A stretch of 64,000 nt of DNA from Devosia sp. MC521 (GTDB lineage: Bacteria; Pseudomonadota; Alphaproteobacteria; Rhizobiales; Devosiaceae). This document shows, piece by piece, positions 43,214 through 51,657 of this stretch. The notes below the pieces were generated by a model. That model was not told the DNA's origin, did no database searches, and was given only the letters and a program-made list of their open reading frames with translations. The stretch lies in NCBI RefSeq assembly GCF_014127105.1, contig NZ_CP059902.1, positions 2,637,001-2,701,000 of the forward strand. The letters are read 5' to 3'. A program made the translations under genes and the position numbers. Position 1 is the first letter of the stretch. Each line of letters opens with the position of its first letter.

Positions 43214-44689
43214 TTATCCAACGACCTCAACAATGCCCATCATGCCGTGGTCTTCGTGGAAGAGCAGATGGCAATGGTAGACATACTTGCCGGTAAAATC
43301 GAGGAAGCGATGACGAATGGTCAGCGACCCGTTCGGCGGAATGCCGCGCGTATCTTCCCACGAGAGAACCTCGTCAACGGGCTCGCCATTCACCGCCACG
43401 ACTTGGAAGTCGTTGGTGTGAATGTGGAACGGATGCCATTCGGGCGAGTCGTTGACCAACTCCCACTCCTCGAAGGCCCCGAGCGGAACCGTCTGGTCCA
43501 CGCGGTTCATATCCACCTGCTGGCCGTCGATCACAAAGCGTGTGCCGCCCGGCTCGCCGCGGATCACGTCAAAGCGAATTGTCCGCTTCCGATCGACTTC
43601 TTTCCCACGCAGGTCTTCCGATAGCGGCAGCAGCACTTCTGGGATCTGGTGATCGGTGACAGCATCACCCTCTTCAACCACAAGCGTTGCCAGCAGCTCA
43701 TCCGGCTCATACTGGCGCGGCGAACCCAGCCACAATGTCTTGCGCAATTCAAAAGCGCCACGGAACATGTGCCCCTGCACCAGCACATCGGCGCGCGTGC
43801 CCGGTTCGATCAGCAGTTGATCATGCTTGACCACACGGGTCATCGCATTACCGTCCTTGGAAATCTGATAGAGCGGATGCCCTTCCAGCCCGATCATGAG
43901 ATAGGTTTCCGAGGCCGCGTTGACGAACCGCCACCGCTGCACTTCGCCCGAGCGAATGCGCAGCGTCGGATTGATCTGCCCATTCACCGTACGGGTCTGG
44001 CGATGCATGTCCTGATCATCCGATGGGATGATGGAGTTGTTTTCGTCAAACTGGGTCGACTGGATGACGAGCAGCTGATCGACACGATCTTTGATCCCCT
44101 CAACCTCATCAAGCCCGCCCTCGATAATCAGTGCGCCGGCCAATCCGCCCGACACCTGCGAATAGGTCACCCCATGCACATGCGGGTGATACCAATATGT
44201 CCCCGCCATATGGTCGGCCGGAATCTTAATCTCGTAGTCGAATGTTTCACCCGGCTGGATTACGAGCATAACGTTGTCGCTATTGCCCGATGGTGACACA
44301 TGCAGACCGTGCGTATGGAGGTTCGTCACATCATCGAGATCATTGATCAACTTGATCTTGATGGTATCGCCCGGCTTGGCCATGAGCGTTGGGCCTGGAT
44401 ACTGCCCGTCAAAGCTCATCACCGTGGCTGTCTCGCCATCCACATCGGCTGGCCCATAGGCAAGACGTAAAGTGGTCTCCAGCACGCCATTCACCGACCG
44501 GCGCACTTCAGGGAAACGGATATCGTCACCCGTGGCCAGCGCCACAGCGCGGCTCAGAGGCTTTTCGGTCACCCGCACCTCACCGCCATGATGGTGGGCG
44601 TGTTGTGCCAAGGCAGGAGCGGCAACACCGGAAGCCGCAAGCGCGCTTCCAGAAACAAGCAACTTTCGACGGCTGATCGAGACAGACAT
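43214..44689 (-). CDS. Multicopper oxidase (CopA/CueO/SufI-like), TAT-exported
   Basis: 491 residues. Twin-arginine signal SISRRKLLVSGSALAA, then AQHAHHHGGEV. All copper motifs are present: HTHGLHVSP, HPHVHGVTY, HPFHIHTND and HCHLLFHEDHGMM (T1 Cys, His and Met). It probably oxidises Cu(I) or phenolics in the periplasm. No copper-efflux genes are adjacent. Monocistronic with its own terminator. Confidence 0.93.
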   Translation of the reverse strand: MSVSISRRKLLVSGSALAASGVAAPALAQHAHHHGGEVRVTEKPLSRAVALATGDDIRFPEVRRSVNGVLETTLRLAYGPADVDGETATVMSFDGQYPGPTLMAKPGDTIKIKLINDLDDVTNLHTHGLHVSPSGNSDNVMLVIQPGETFDYEIKIPADHMAGTYWYHPHVHGVTYSQVSGGLAGALIIEGGLDEVEGIKDRVDQLLVIQSTQFDENNSIIPSDDQDMHRQTRTVNGQINPTLRIRSGEVQRWRFVNAASETYLMIGLEGHPLYQISKDGNAMTRVVKHDQLLIEPGTRADVLVQGHMFRGAFELRKTLWLGSPRQYEPDELLATLVVEEGDAVTDHQIPEVLLPLSEDLRGKEVDRKRTIRFDVIRGEPGGTRFVIDGQQVDMNRVDQTVPLGAFEEWELVNDSPEWHPFHIHTNDFQVVAVNGEPVDEVLSWEDTRGIPPNGSLTIRHRFLDFTGKYVYHCHLLFHEDHGMMGIVEVVG

Positions 44690-44802
44690 AACGGCTCCGG
44701 AAAAGATCTTACTCTGAGCACGTTAGCATAGAGCCCAGATTCGACGGCAATAGTGTTTGCAATCTAAAATCGACCCGGATGTTGCTCTCCAAAACCACCA
44801 AC

Positions 44803-44831
44803 AAAAAAGGGGCCGCCGCAGCGACCCCTTC
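44803..44831 (-). terminator. Terminator of ychF
   Basis: On the minus strand AAGGGGTCGC / GCGGCCCCTTTTTT with a short loop, about 25 bases after the ychF stop. Confidence 0.82.
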
Positions 44832-44856
44832 TCAATCTTGCAAAAATCCAAAACCC

Positions 44857-45954
44857 TTAGGTGTTGAACTTAAACAGCATCACGTCGCCGTCCTTGACGA
44901 CATATTCCTTGCCTTCGTCGCGCGCCTTGCCCGCTTCCTTGGCACCAGATTCACCGCCGAGTGCGATGTAGTCTTCATAGCCAATGGTCTGCGCGCGGAT
45001 GAAGCCGCGTTCAAAGTCAGAGTGAATAACGCCAGCCGCAGCCGGAGCCTTGTCACCCTTATGGATGGTCCAGGCGCGCGTTTCCTTCGGACCTACGGTG
45101 AAGTAGGTCTGCAGACCCAAAAGGTCATAGGCTTCACGGATCAAACGGTTCAGACCAGCTTCCGACAGGCCGAGGCCTTCAAGATATTCTGCCTGCTCTT
45201 CGTCTGGAAGCTGCGCCAACTGGCTTTCGATTTCAGCCGAGATGATGACGACGCCTGCGCCATTGGCAGCAGCATAGTCTTCAACCAGCTTGCTCATCGC
45301 ATTGCCCTTGTCGGCCGAACCTTCGTCTACGTTACACACGTAGAGAACGGGCTTGGACGTCAGCAGCTGCAGCTCCTGGAAAGCCTTTTCTTCTTCAGCA
45401 TCGCGCTTAACAAAGCGAGCCGACTTGCCTTCGCGCAGAACAACCAGAGCGCGATCGATCAGATCGAGCGTGACCTTGGCGTCCTTGTCATTGCCCTTGG
45501 CCTTCTTTTCCACGCCAGCGCGGCGCTTCTCAAGGCTTTCAAGGTCAGCGAGCATCAACTCGGTCTCGACAACTTCGGCGTCCGCTAGCGGATCAACCTT
45601 ATTGGCGACGTGGATGATGTTGCCGTCTTCAAAGCAACGCAGCACATAGGCAATCGCGTCACATTCACGAATGTTCGCGAGGAACTGGTTGCCCAGCCCT
45701 TCACCCTTGGATGCACCCTTCACGAGGCCCGCGATATCCACGAAGCTCATGCGTGCTGGCAATACATTGATGGACTTGCCGATTTCGGCAAGCTTGTGCA
45801 GACGCACGTCCGGAACCGGCACATCACCGACGTTCGGCTCGATCGTGCAGAAAGGGAAGTTTGCAGCAGCTGCTGCGGCGGTGCGCGTAAGCGCGTTAAA
45901 CAGCGTCGACTTGCCCACATTCGGCAGACCGACGATACCCATTTTGAAGCCCAT
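44857..45954 (-). CDS. ychF: Redox-regulated ATPase YchF (Obg-like)
   Basis: 365 residues. P-loop GIVGLPNVGKSTLFNALT, FVDIAGLVKGASKGEGLGNQ, a coiled coil, NVDEGSADKGNAM and the C-terminal TGS domain (TYFTVGPKETRAWTIHKGDK, HSDFERGFIRAQ) are present. It binds ATP rather than GTP and ribosomes in other bacteria. Confidence 0.97.
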   Translation of the reverse strand: MGFKMGIVGLPNVGKSTLFNALTRTAAAAAANFPFCTIEPNVGDVPVPDVRLHKLAEIGKSINVLPARMSFVDIAGLVKGASKGEGLGNQFLANIRECDAIAYVLRCFEDGNIIHVANKVDPLADAEVVETELMLADLESLEKRRAGVEKKAKGNDKDAKVTLDLIDRALVVLREGKSARFVKRDAEEEKAFQELQLLTSKPVLYVCNVDEGSADKGNAMSKLVEDYAAANGAGVVIISAEIESQLAQLPDEEQAEYLEGLGLSEAGLNRLIREAYDLLGLQTYFTVGPKETRAWTIHKGDKAPAAAGVIHSDFERGFIRAQTIGYEDYIALGGESGAKEAGKARDEGKEYVVKDGDVMLFKFNT

Positions 45955-46150
45955 TGGGATCTCCGGAAATCATTGGGTTCCAATTGGGTCGGATTGCCCC
46001 AGAAGTCAATGCGTCGGGGTGTACTCCCTGCCTCCCAAGGCCCATCACGGTGCTGAAAATGATCTCAGTGAAGCAAGACCATCCCCAAACACCTTGCCCG
46101 TGCCCCGCACCCTATGGCAGAAGAAAACAATTGACGTATAGGGAAAGCAA

Positions 46151-46630
46151 ATGACCAATCCAGTCATAGCTAATCGTCTCCATTTTGAAGACCTGCGCCT
46201 CGGCGAAACTATTGCGCTCGCCCCCTCGACGCTGACACGCGAGATGATCACGACTTTCGCCGCAGAGTTTGATCCTCTGCCTTTCCATTTGGATGAAGAA
46301 GCAGCTCGCCAGAGCCTACTCGGAGGCCTCGCCTCCAGCGGCTGGCAGACGGGCGCTTTGAGCCTTCGCGCCCTCGTCGATGCGTTCCTCTCCAAAATCG
46401 CGTCGGCTGGCGGCCTCGGCTTTTCCGATCTGAAGTGGAAGGCCCCGGTCATGGTCAATGACACTATCTCAGGCACTGTCACGATAGCCGAGCTCCGCCG
46501 CTCGCAGTCACACCCCCATTGGGGCATTGTCACCCTTGATTTCGACATTCGAAATCAAAAGAACAAGCAGGTCATGACCATGCGCCTCGCCAATCTGGTT
46601 GAGTGCCGCAATCCGGAGGTCGCGGCATGA
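46151..46630 (+). CDS. MaoC-family dehydratase, first of a pair
   Basis: 159 residues, single hotdog. LRLGETIALAPSTLTREMIT, FAAEFDPLPFHLDEEAARQS (MaoC His/Asp area) and GGLASSGWQTGALSLRALVD. The next gene overlaps it (ATGA). R-specific enoyl-CoA hydratase activity is likely, though half-sized MaoC proteins may need a partner. Confidence 0.85.
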   Translation: MTNPVIANRLHFEDLRLGETIALAPSTLTREMITTFAAEFDPLPFHLDEEAARQSLLGGLASSGWQTGALSLRALVDAFLSKIASAGGLGFSDLKWKAPVMVNDTISGTVTIAELRRSQSHPHWGIVTLDFDIRNQKNKQVMTMRLANLVECRNPEVAA

Positions 46631-47184
46631 CGCGCTGGTTTGAAGAGATCAATCTGAACGAAGACTTCCCGATGGGAAGCCACACATTCACTCAAGACGA
46701 GATCGTGCGGTTCGCATCGCTCTACGATCCGCAGTATTTCCATACCGACGCCGAAGAGGCCAAGCACAGCCATTTCGGCGGCATCATCGCCTCCGGCTGG
46801 CACACTGCATCCGTCGGCCAGCGGCTCATGGTCGATGCGCTCTTTGCCGAAGAAAAGCGCCTGCTCGATGCCGGCCAGTCGCCGGGTGTCTCGGGTCCCT
46901 CACCCGGCATTAGTTCTATGCAATACACCACGCCGGTTCGCCCCGGAGACACCATCACCTATTCGATGTACGTCAAATCCAAGCGCGTCTCCAATTCGCT
47001 CCCGGGCTGGGGCGTGCTCATCACCCATGTGTCGAGCACCAACCAGAATGGCGAAGCCGTCTATTCGGCAGAACTCGTCAGCTTCTCGAAATTGCGCGAC
47101 TACAAGATGCCCCTCAAGCTCAAATTGCTCCTTGGCCTTGCCAAAGTTCCTCTGCTCAAGAGTTTGATCAAGCGCGGGTCTTGA
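46627..47184 (+). CDS. MaoC-family dehydratase, second of a pair
   Basis: 185 residues, single hotdog. IVRFASLYDPQYFHTDAEEA, HFGGIIASGWHTASVGQRLM, GISSMQYTTPVRPGDTITYS. Coupled to the first by overlap. Two half-MaoC proteins might form a heterodimer like bacterial and archaeal two-subunit hydratases; inferred. Confidence 0.85.
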   Translation: MTRWFEEINLNEDFPMGSHTFTQDEIVRFASLYDPQYFHTDAEEAKHSHFGGIIASGWHTASVGQRLMVDALFAEEKRLLDAGQSPGVSGPSPGISSMQYTTPVRPGDTITYSMYVKSKRVSNSLPGWGVLITHVSSTNQNGEAVYSAELVSFSKLRDYKMPLKLKLLLGLAKVPLLKSLIKRGS

Positions 47185-47215
47185 AAGACAGAGGTCGGGT
47201 CGGCACTGTGCACTT

Positions 47216-47560
47216 ATGCGCCGATTCGCCCTTGCACTTGCTGTCACCGCCGTAACCGCAATCCCTGCCTTCGCTCAGGCCTATGAAGGCAATTGGAGCT
47301 GCAGAGACGAGACCACTGAACGCGTGGGCATTCTCACCATGTATGGTGGTGTCTATGGTTGGGCCGGCCGAACCATGGGCGACACACGCTCCGGCACAGG
47401 CACGATTACTGCCTATCAGGACGGCGTCGGCTTCAACGATGGCAATCTGCTGGCCAATGGGTCGGTGCAAGCGGGCCGCATTACCAGCGACGAAAATTTC
47501 AATATCGCCCTGCAGCTGGAAACAGCTGAAGCCGTCGTGATGTTCTGCACCGTCCGCTAA
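47216..47560 (+). CDS. Small secreted protein, unknown function
   Basis: 114 residues. Signal peptide to AFAQ-AYEGNWSC, two cysteines near the ends (WSCRDE, MFCTVR) that may pair, and a Gly-rich middle (GTGTITAYQDGVGFNDGNLL). Family not recognised. Ends 230 bases before terC. Confidence 0.65.
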   Translation: MRRFALALAVTAVTAIPAFAQAYEGNWSCRDETTERVGILTMYGGVYGWAGRTMGDTRSGTGTITAYQDGVGFNDGNLLANGSVQAGRITSDENFNIALQLETAEAVVMFCTVR

Positions 47561-47650
47561 TCCCGTCTGACGCCCCACAAAAGACCTCAACGGCCCCGCT
47601 GCCGCGCGTTCTCACGCCAATTGGGCACAGCATAATTCTGTGCTTTGCGG

Positions 47651-47759
47651 GCTGCCTCGCGGCAGCACCTTGAAACTTTCCCGTTTCTGGCGCATTTTAT
47701 ACGAGCAGCGCCGGGCCCCTCTGGTCGTAGCTCTTGCTACGGCGATGTCGGAGCTGCTC
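47651..47759 (+). ncRNA. Structured leader of the TerC gene (candidate terC RNA motif)
   Basis: Stems: GCTGCC-TCGC-GGCAGC (47,651-47,666); GAGCAGC (47,703-47,709) with GCTGCTC (47,753-47,759) enclosing CGTAGC-TCTT-GCTACG (47,726-47,741). A cis-regulatory terC RNA motif has been described upstream of terC genes in Alphaproteobacteria; whether this matches its consensus cannot be checked here. Function inferred. Confidence 0.55.
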
Positions 47760-47788
47760 CACCACGTTACATGGAGAAGGTCCGGCAC

Positions 47789-48808
47789 ATGGATATGTTG
47801 CTGTCCGCTTTTTCGGGCGAGTTCCTCGGCACCCCCGTTTACTTCTGGGTCGCGTTTATCGCGATCGTTCTTGCTCTGCTTGTCTTCGACCTTGGCATCC
47901 TTCACAAGGATGAACACGAGATCGAAGCCAAAGAGAGCCTTATGCTCTATGGCTTCTACGTCATCATCGCGCTTGCGTTTGGTGCTTGGGTCTGGTTCCA
48001 GCGCGGCTCTCAGGCCGGGCTTGAGTTCTACACCGGCTATTTGATCGAGCAGTCTCTGGCGATGGACAATATGTTCGTCATCGCCACGATCTTCGGCTTC
48101 CTTGGCATCCCACGTCTCTACCAGCACCGCGTGCTGTTCTGGGGCATCTTGGGTGTAATCCTGTTCCGCGCTGTTCTCATCGGCGTTGGCGCTGCTCTGG
48201 TTCACCAGTTCAGCTGGATTCTGGCCATCTTCGGTGCCTTCCTCATCTTCACCGGCTTGAAAATGTTCAAGCACGAAGACGAAGAGCCGAACATGGAAGA
48301 CAACAAGATCTACAAGTTCTTGTCGTCCCGTTTCCGCGTCACCAAGGAACTGCATGGCCGTAACTTCACCGTTAAGGCTCCAGATCTGAAGACCGGTAAG
48401 CTCGTCACCTGGCTGACCCCGCTGGCCATCGCGCTGATCATGGTTGAAATCGTCGACCTGATCTTTGCGGTCGACTCGGTTCCAGCTGTGTTCGCGGTCA
48501 CCCAAGACACCTTTATCGTCTACACCTCGAACATCTTCGCGATCCTTGGCCTGCGCGCGCTCTACTTCGCTCTGGCAGCCGCAATGAACCGCTTCCGTTA
48601 CCTGCAGGTATCGCTGGCCGTCATTCTGGTTCTCATCGGTATCAAGATCTGTCTGGTGCCATTCGGCATCCATATCGACACCCTGCTCTCGCTGGGCGTC
48701 ACGATCTCGATCCTTGCTGCTGGCGTCTTCTACTCCCTGTGGAAGACCCGCAACGAGCCAAACATCAGCGCCGAAGACCATCCGGAAACCGGCAAGCTCG
48801 AGCCTTAA
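47789..48808 (+). CDS. TerC-family integral membrane protein
   Basis: 339 residues, about nine helices. FDLGILHKDEHEIEAKESLM, EQSLAMDNMFVIATIFGFLG and MVEIVDLIFAVDSVPAVFAV carry the paired acidic motifs (E-x-x-L-A-x-D-N and E-x-x-D-x-x-F-A-x-D-S) of TerC, which in studied cases exports Mn2+ or metals. Start 47,789 follows GGAGAAGG; a 47,771 ATG is possible. Preceded by a structured leader. Confidence 0.92.
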   Translation: MDMLLSAFSGEFLGTPVYFWVAFIAIVLALLVFDLGILHKDEHEIEAKESLMLYGFYVIIALAFGAWVWFQRGSQAGLEFYTGYLIEQSLAMDNMFVIATIFGFLGIPRLYQHRVLFWGILGVILFRAVLIGVGAALVHQFSWILAIFGAFLIFTGLKMFKHEDEEPNMEDNKIYKFLSSRFRVTKELHGRNFTVKAPDLKTGKLVTWLTPLAIALIMVEIVDLIFAVDSVPAVFAVTQDTFIVYTSNIFAILGLRALYFALAAAMNRFRYLQVSLAVILVLIGIKICLVPFGIHIDTLLSLGVTISILAAGVFYSLWKTRNEPNISAEDHPETGKLEP

Positions 48809-48828
48809 TTCGCTCAGCTCTGAACACG

Positions 48829-48857
48829 AAAGAGGCCCTTCGGGGCCTCTTTTTTTG
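48829..48857 (+). terminator. Terminator of terC
   Basis: AGAGGCCC-TTCG-GGGCCTCT with eight Ts, about 22 bases after the stop. Confidence 0.95.
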
Positions 48858-48979
48858 GGTTCACCCGCCGTAAGCCAGCCTTCACAATTGCGTCGGCAAG
48901 CCCCGACCTCGCCCTATTCTGTTCAAGCTCTGGCCCCATTCTGCCGTTAACCCTTCGGTAAAGAATGAGGAGAAGCGCC

Positions 48980-49372
48980 ATGGGCGTCATCAATCAAATC
49001 GTTTTTGACTGCGAGCACCCTGCCGCTCTGGCAAGGTTTTGGGCCAACGCATTAGATGGCTACGCCCTGCGCGAATACGACCAGCTTGAGTTGGTTCGGC
49101 TGGCCGTCTTTGGCCTCACCCCAGAAACCGACCCAACGGTCATGGTCGATGGCCCCGGCCCGAGCCTCTGCTTCCAAAACGTCGATGGACAGCGCCACGA
49201 TAACAATCGCGTCCACCTCGATGTGGAAGTGGCCAATCGGCAGCCGGAGGTGGATCGCCTGAGAGAGCTTGGCGCCAGCATTGATCGGGTCCTGCCCACC
49301 TATACGGTGATGCGCGATCCTGAAGGCAATCAACTCTGTCTCGTCGACAAGCGTGAGGCCATGGCTGCCTGA
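48980..49372 (+). CDS. VOC-family (glyoxalase-like) protein
   Basis: 130 residues of the betaalphabetabetabeta kind. IVFDCEHPAALARFWANALD, LCFQNVDGQRHDNNRVHLDV and RDPEGNQLCLVDK match the VOC fold without a fixed substrate. Start at 48,980, seven bases after AGGAGAA. Confidence 0.82.
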   Translation: MGVINQIVFDCEHPAALARFWANALDGYALREYDQLELVRLAVFGLTPETDPTVMVDGPGPSLCFQNVDGQRHDNNRVHLDVEVANRQPEVDRLRELGASIDRVLPTYTVMRDPEGNQLCLVDKREAMAA

Positions 49373-49434
49373 GCCTACTGACAAGCTCTGTCAAAACCAA
49401 TGGTTAGCACTCTCTCATAACGAGGAGACTAACC

Positions 49435-49833
49435 ATGGCTTTGACCGCGTCTTGCCACTGCGGCGCTATAAAATTCGAGATTGCCTCTGCCCCAAGCGAG
49501 GCACACACCTGCAACTGCAGCTATTGCCAGCGGTCGGGAGCCGTTTGGACCGGTGTAAAGCCTGAGGATTTCAAGCTGCTCTCCAATAGCGCTGAAGGCA
49601 CCTACAACCCGACAGGGCTCAACGTGCATCACTTCTGCGCCGCGTGCGGCATGCAGACTTGGGGCGACAGTCCCGATTGGAGCGCGATCTACAACGACGA
49701 CGGTACGCTTAAGCCGGGCGCGACCGAGGGCGTCCCCGAAACCCGCTCCATGTATTTCAATCTCAATTTGGTCGATGATTTCGACCGCACCTGCATTCCA
49801 ATCACCGCCATGGATGGCCGCAACAACTGGTAG
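49435..49833 (+). CDS. GFA-family (glutathione-dependent formaldehyde-activating-like) protein
   Basis: 132 residues. Zn motifs: SCHCGAIKFEI, CNCSYCQRSG and HHFCAACGMQTWGD, the Gfa Zn-ribbon. Although named for formaldehyde activation, most members act on other substrates, so only the fold is safe. Confidence 0.9.
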   Translation: MALTASCHCGAIKFEIASAPSEAHTCNCSYCQRSGAVWTGVKPEDFKLLSNSAEGTYNPTGLNVHHFCAACGMQTWGDSPDWSAIYNDDGTLKPGATEGVPETRSMYFNLNLVDDFDRTCIPITAMDGRNNW

Positions 49834-49840
49834 AAACGAC

Positions 49841-49868
49841 AAAGGGGCCGAGCTAGGCTCGCCCCCTT
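49841..49868. terminator. Bidirectional terminator
   Basis: AAAGGGGCCGAGC and GCTCGCCCCCTT form a stem with a short loop between the GFA gene and convergent apt. Confidence 0.75.
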
Positions 49869-49888
49869 CACATTCAGCTTAAACCGGC

Positions 49889-50422
49889 TCAGTGGCCCTC
49901 AAAAGCCATCAGCGCGCTGACTTCAACGTTCTGTGCCGCCAACTTCGCCGCGCCGCCGAGATCAGGCAGATCAATGGCAAAGGCTGCATGGTCACACGTT
50001 GCACCCGTGCTGCGCACAAGGCTGACTGCAGCAATAGCAGTGCCGCCCGTGGCGATCAGATCGTCGACGATCAGAACCTTGTGCCCAGCGTTGAGCACGT
50101 CAGCATGGATTTCAATCGTGTCGACGCCATACTCAAGCACATAGTTCTGGCCGATAGTTGCGCCCGGCAGCTTGCCGCGCTTACGGACCGGCACAAAGCC
50201 CACGCCCATCGCGATAGCAACGCCAGCGCCAAAAATGAAACCACGCGCTTCAATACCAGCGACATGGGTAAAGCCCTGATCGCGATATTGAGCCGCGATC
50301 TGTTCAACGCTTTGACGGAACCCTTCCGGATGCTCGATCAGGGTGGTGATGTCCCGAAACAGAATCCCTTCCTTGGGATAATTCGGAATCGTACGGACGA
50401 GCGACTTCAGGTCGAGCGACAT
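49889..50422 (-). CDS. apt: Adenine phosphoribosyltransferase
   Basis: Salvages adenine to AMP with PRPP. 177 residues. TIPNYPKEGILFRDITTLIE, GIEARGFIFGAGVAIAMGVG, VPVRKRGKLPGATIGQ and the PRPP motif HKVLIVDDLIATGGTAIAAV are seen. Monocistronic. Confidence 0.97.
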   Translation of the reverse strand: MSLDLKSLVRTIPNYPKEGILFRDITTLIEHPEGFRQSVEQIAAQYRDQGFTHVAGIEARGFIFGAGVAIAMGVGFVPVRKRGKLPGATIGQNYVLEYGVDTIEIHADVLNAGHKVLIVDDLIATGGTAIAAVSLVRSTGATCDHAAFAIDLPDLGGAAKLAAQNVEVSALMAFEGH

Positions 50423-50450
50423 CTGCGGCCTTGAGGCTAGAATTTAAGAA

Positions 50451-50645
50451 TTAGGTTTTGTTGCGGCCCAAAAGATGCCGCGCCAGAACGCCAGCACTAT
50501 AGGCGACATTCCGGGATGTGTTGATTGCGACTTCGCGCGTTTTCGGGTTCTGAGCCACTGCCTGAATCCCCGCGCGAACCGCTGGGTGGCGGCTGACGGT
50601 GATAGCAGTAGTAACGACCGTAACGGCCAGACGTACAGCGGACAT
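50451..50645 (-). CDS. Small conserved-looking protein, unknown
   Basis: 64 residues. Basic, hydrophobic start (SAVRLAVTVVTTAITVSRHP, AVRAGIQAVAQNPKTREVAI), starting after GAGAAGGAC. Too short to assign. It lies just upstream of apt on the same strand, 28 bases away. Confidence 0.5.
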   Translation of the reverse strand: MSAVRLAVTVVTTAITVSRHPAVRAGIQAVAQNPKTREVAINTSRNVAYSAGVLARHLLGRNKT

Positions 50646-50752
50646 CTCAGTCCTTCTCTCAACACAGCGACTTCACGGGAATATCACCATACTTCCACCC
50701 GATGGCAAGAGCATGGCGCAAGCGTGAGCGGATTAGTTTACCCAAACCACCA

Positions 50753-50780
50753 AAAAGAAAGGGGCCCAACGGGCCCCTTA
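50753..50780 (-). terminator. Terminator of petABC
   Basis: On the minus strand AAGGGGCCC-GTTG-GGCCCCTT, then TTCTTTTT, about 20 bases after the petC stop. Confidence 0.88.
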
Positions 50781-50800
50781 AATGTTCAGCGAGCGTGCAC

Positions 50801-51643
50801 TTAGTGCTCGATGCCCTTCCAGAGCTTGCGCTTGGTTGCATAAAGCAGACCGGCGAAGCCGATGAGGAAGATCAAAACCATGAAGCCGGTTTCCTTGCGG
50901 CTCACGAGGTGAGGCTCTGCAGCCCACATCATGAAAGCAGCAACGTCATGGGCGTACTGGTCGAGGGTTTCCGGAACGGTTTCACCGTTTGGACCTGGCT
51001 CATACGTCACCGAACCGTCAGACAGCGGAGGTGCCATGCCAATAGCATGACCAGGGAACACGTCGTTGTACGACTTGCCATCTGGGAGCTCAAAGCCTTC
51101 TGGAGCTTCGTCGCGGTAGCCGGTCAGCAGACCATAGATATAGTCAGCGCCGCCTTCCTGGTAGCCAGTGAAGTAGTTGAAGATCCAGGTCGGGAACTCG
51201 TCCTTGACGCCGCGAGCCTTTGCCAGCACCGAGAAGTCAGGCGGGAAAGAACCGCCCATTGCTTCGGCTGCTTCAGCGTCGCTCGCGAACGGGCTCGGCC
51301 AACGATCCGCTGGAACAGCTGGGCGTACGCCACCTTCTGCGGTTGCATCAGCGACTTCGTACTCAGCAGCAAGTGCCTTGACCTGTTCTTCCGAGAAGGA
51401 CGGGCCATTCTCTTCCGAAAGGTTACGGAACGAGAGAAGACGCGCACCGTGGCAGCTCGCACAAACTTCACGATAGATCTGGAAGCCACGCTGAAGCTGG
51501 TTCTGATCGTAGGTACCGAACAGACCGCCGAACGACCAGTTCTGACGTTCGATTGGAGCACTTTCGCCGGCGGCGAAGGCTGGAGTCGCAGCAAGGCCTG
51601 CTGCGACTGCCATTGCGATAGCAATGGTTTTGATTTTTGACAT
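50801..51643 (-). CDS. petC: Cytochrome c1
   Basis: Haem-bearing subunit of the cytochrome bc1 complex. 280 residues. Signal peptide MSKIKTIAIAMAVAAGLAAT to AFA, haem site VCASCHGARLLSF, axial Met in AIGMAPPLSDG, and a C-terminal anchor LVSRKETGFMVLIFLIGFAG. Start 51,643 follows GAGGCGAG; an in-frame ATG at 51,661 would overlap the petB stop. Confidence 0.96.
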   Translation of the reverse strand: MSKIKTIAIAMAVAAGLAATPAFAAGESAPIERQNWSFGGLFGTYDQNQLQRGFQIYREVCASCHGARLLSFRNLSEENGPSFSEEQVKALAAEYEVADATAEGGVRPAVPADRWPSPFASDAEAAEAMGGSFPPDFSVLAKARGVKDEFPTWIFNYFTGYQEGGADYIYGLLTGYRDEAPEGFELPDGKSYNDVFPGHAIGMAPPLSDGSVTYEPGPNGETVPETLDQYAHDVAAFMMWAAEPHLVSRKETGFMVLIFLIGFAGLLYATKRKLWKGIEH

Positions 51644-51657
51644 AGGTCTCGCCTCGT

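Noticed and set aside
47600..47788. yybP-ykoY manganese riboswitch before terC
   Set aside because: The characteristic paired conserved loops of that class were not found; only generic stems remain, so the terC motif is the better, still unproven, candidate.
47612..48781. Long minus-strand frame opposite terC, and a similar one at 51,664-52,875 opposite petB
   Set aside because: Both mirror membrane-protein codons on the other strand; no RBS and no family pattern.
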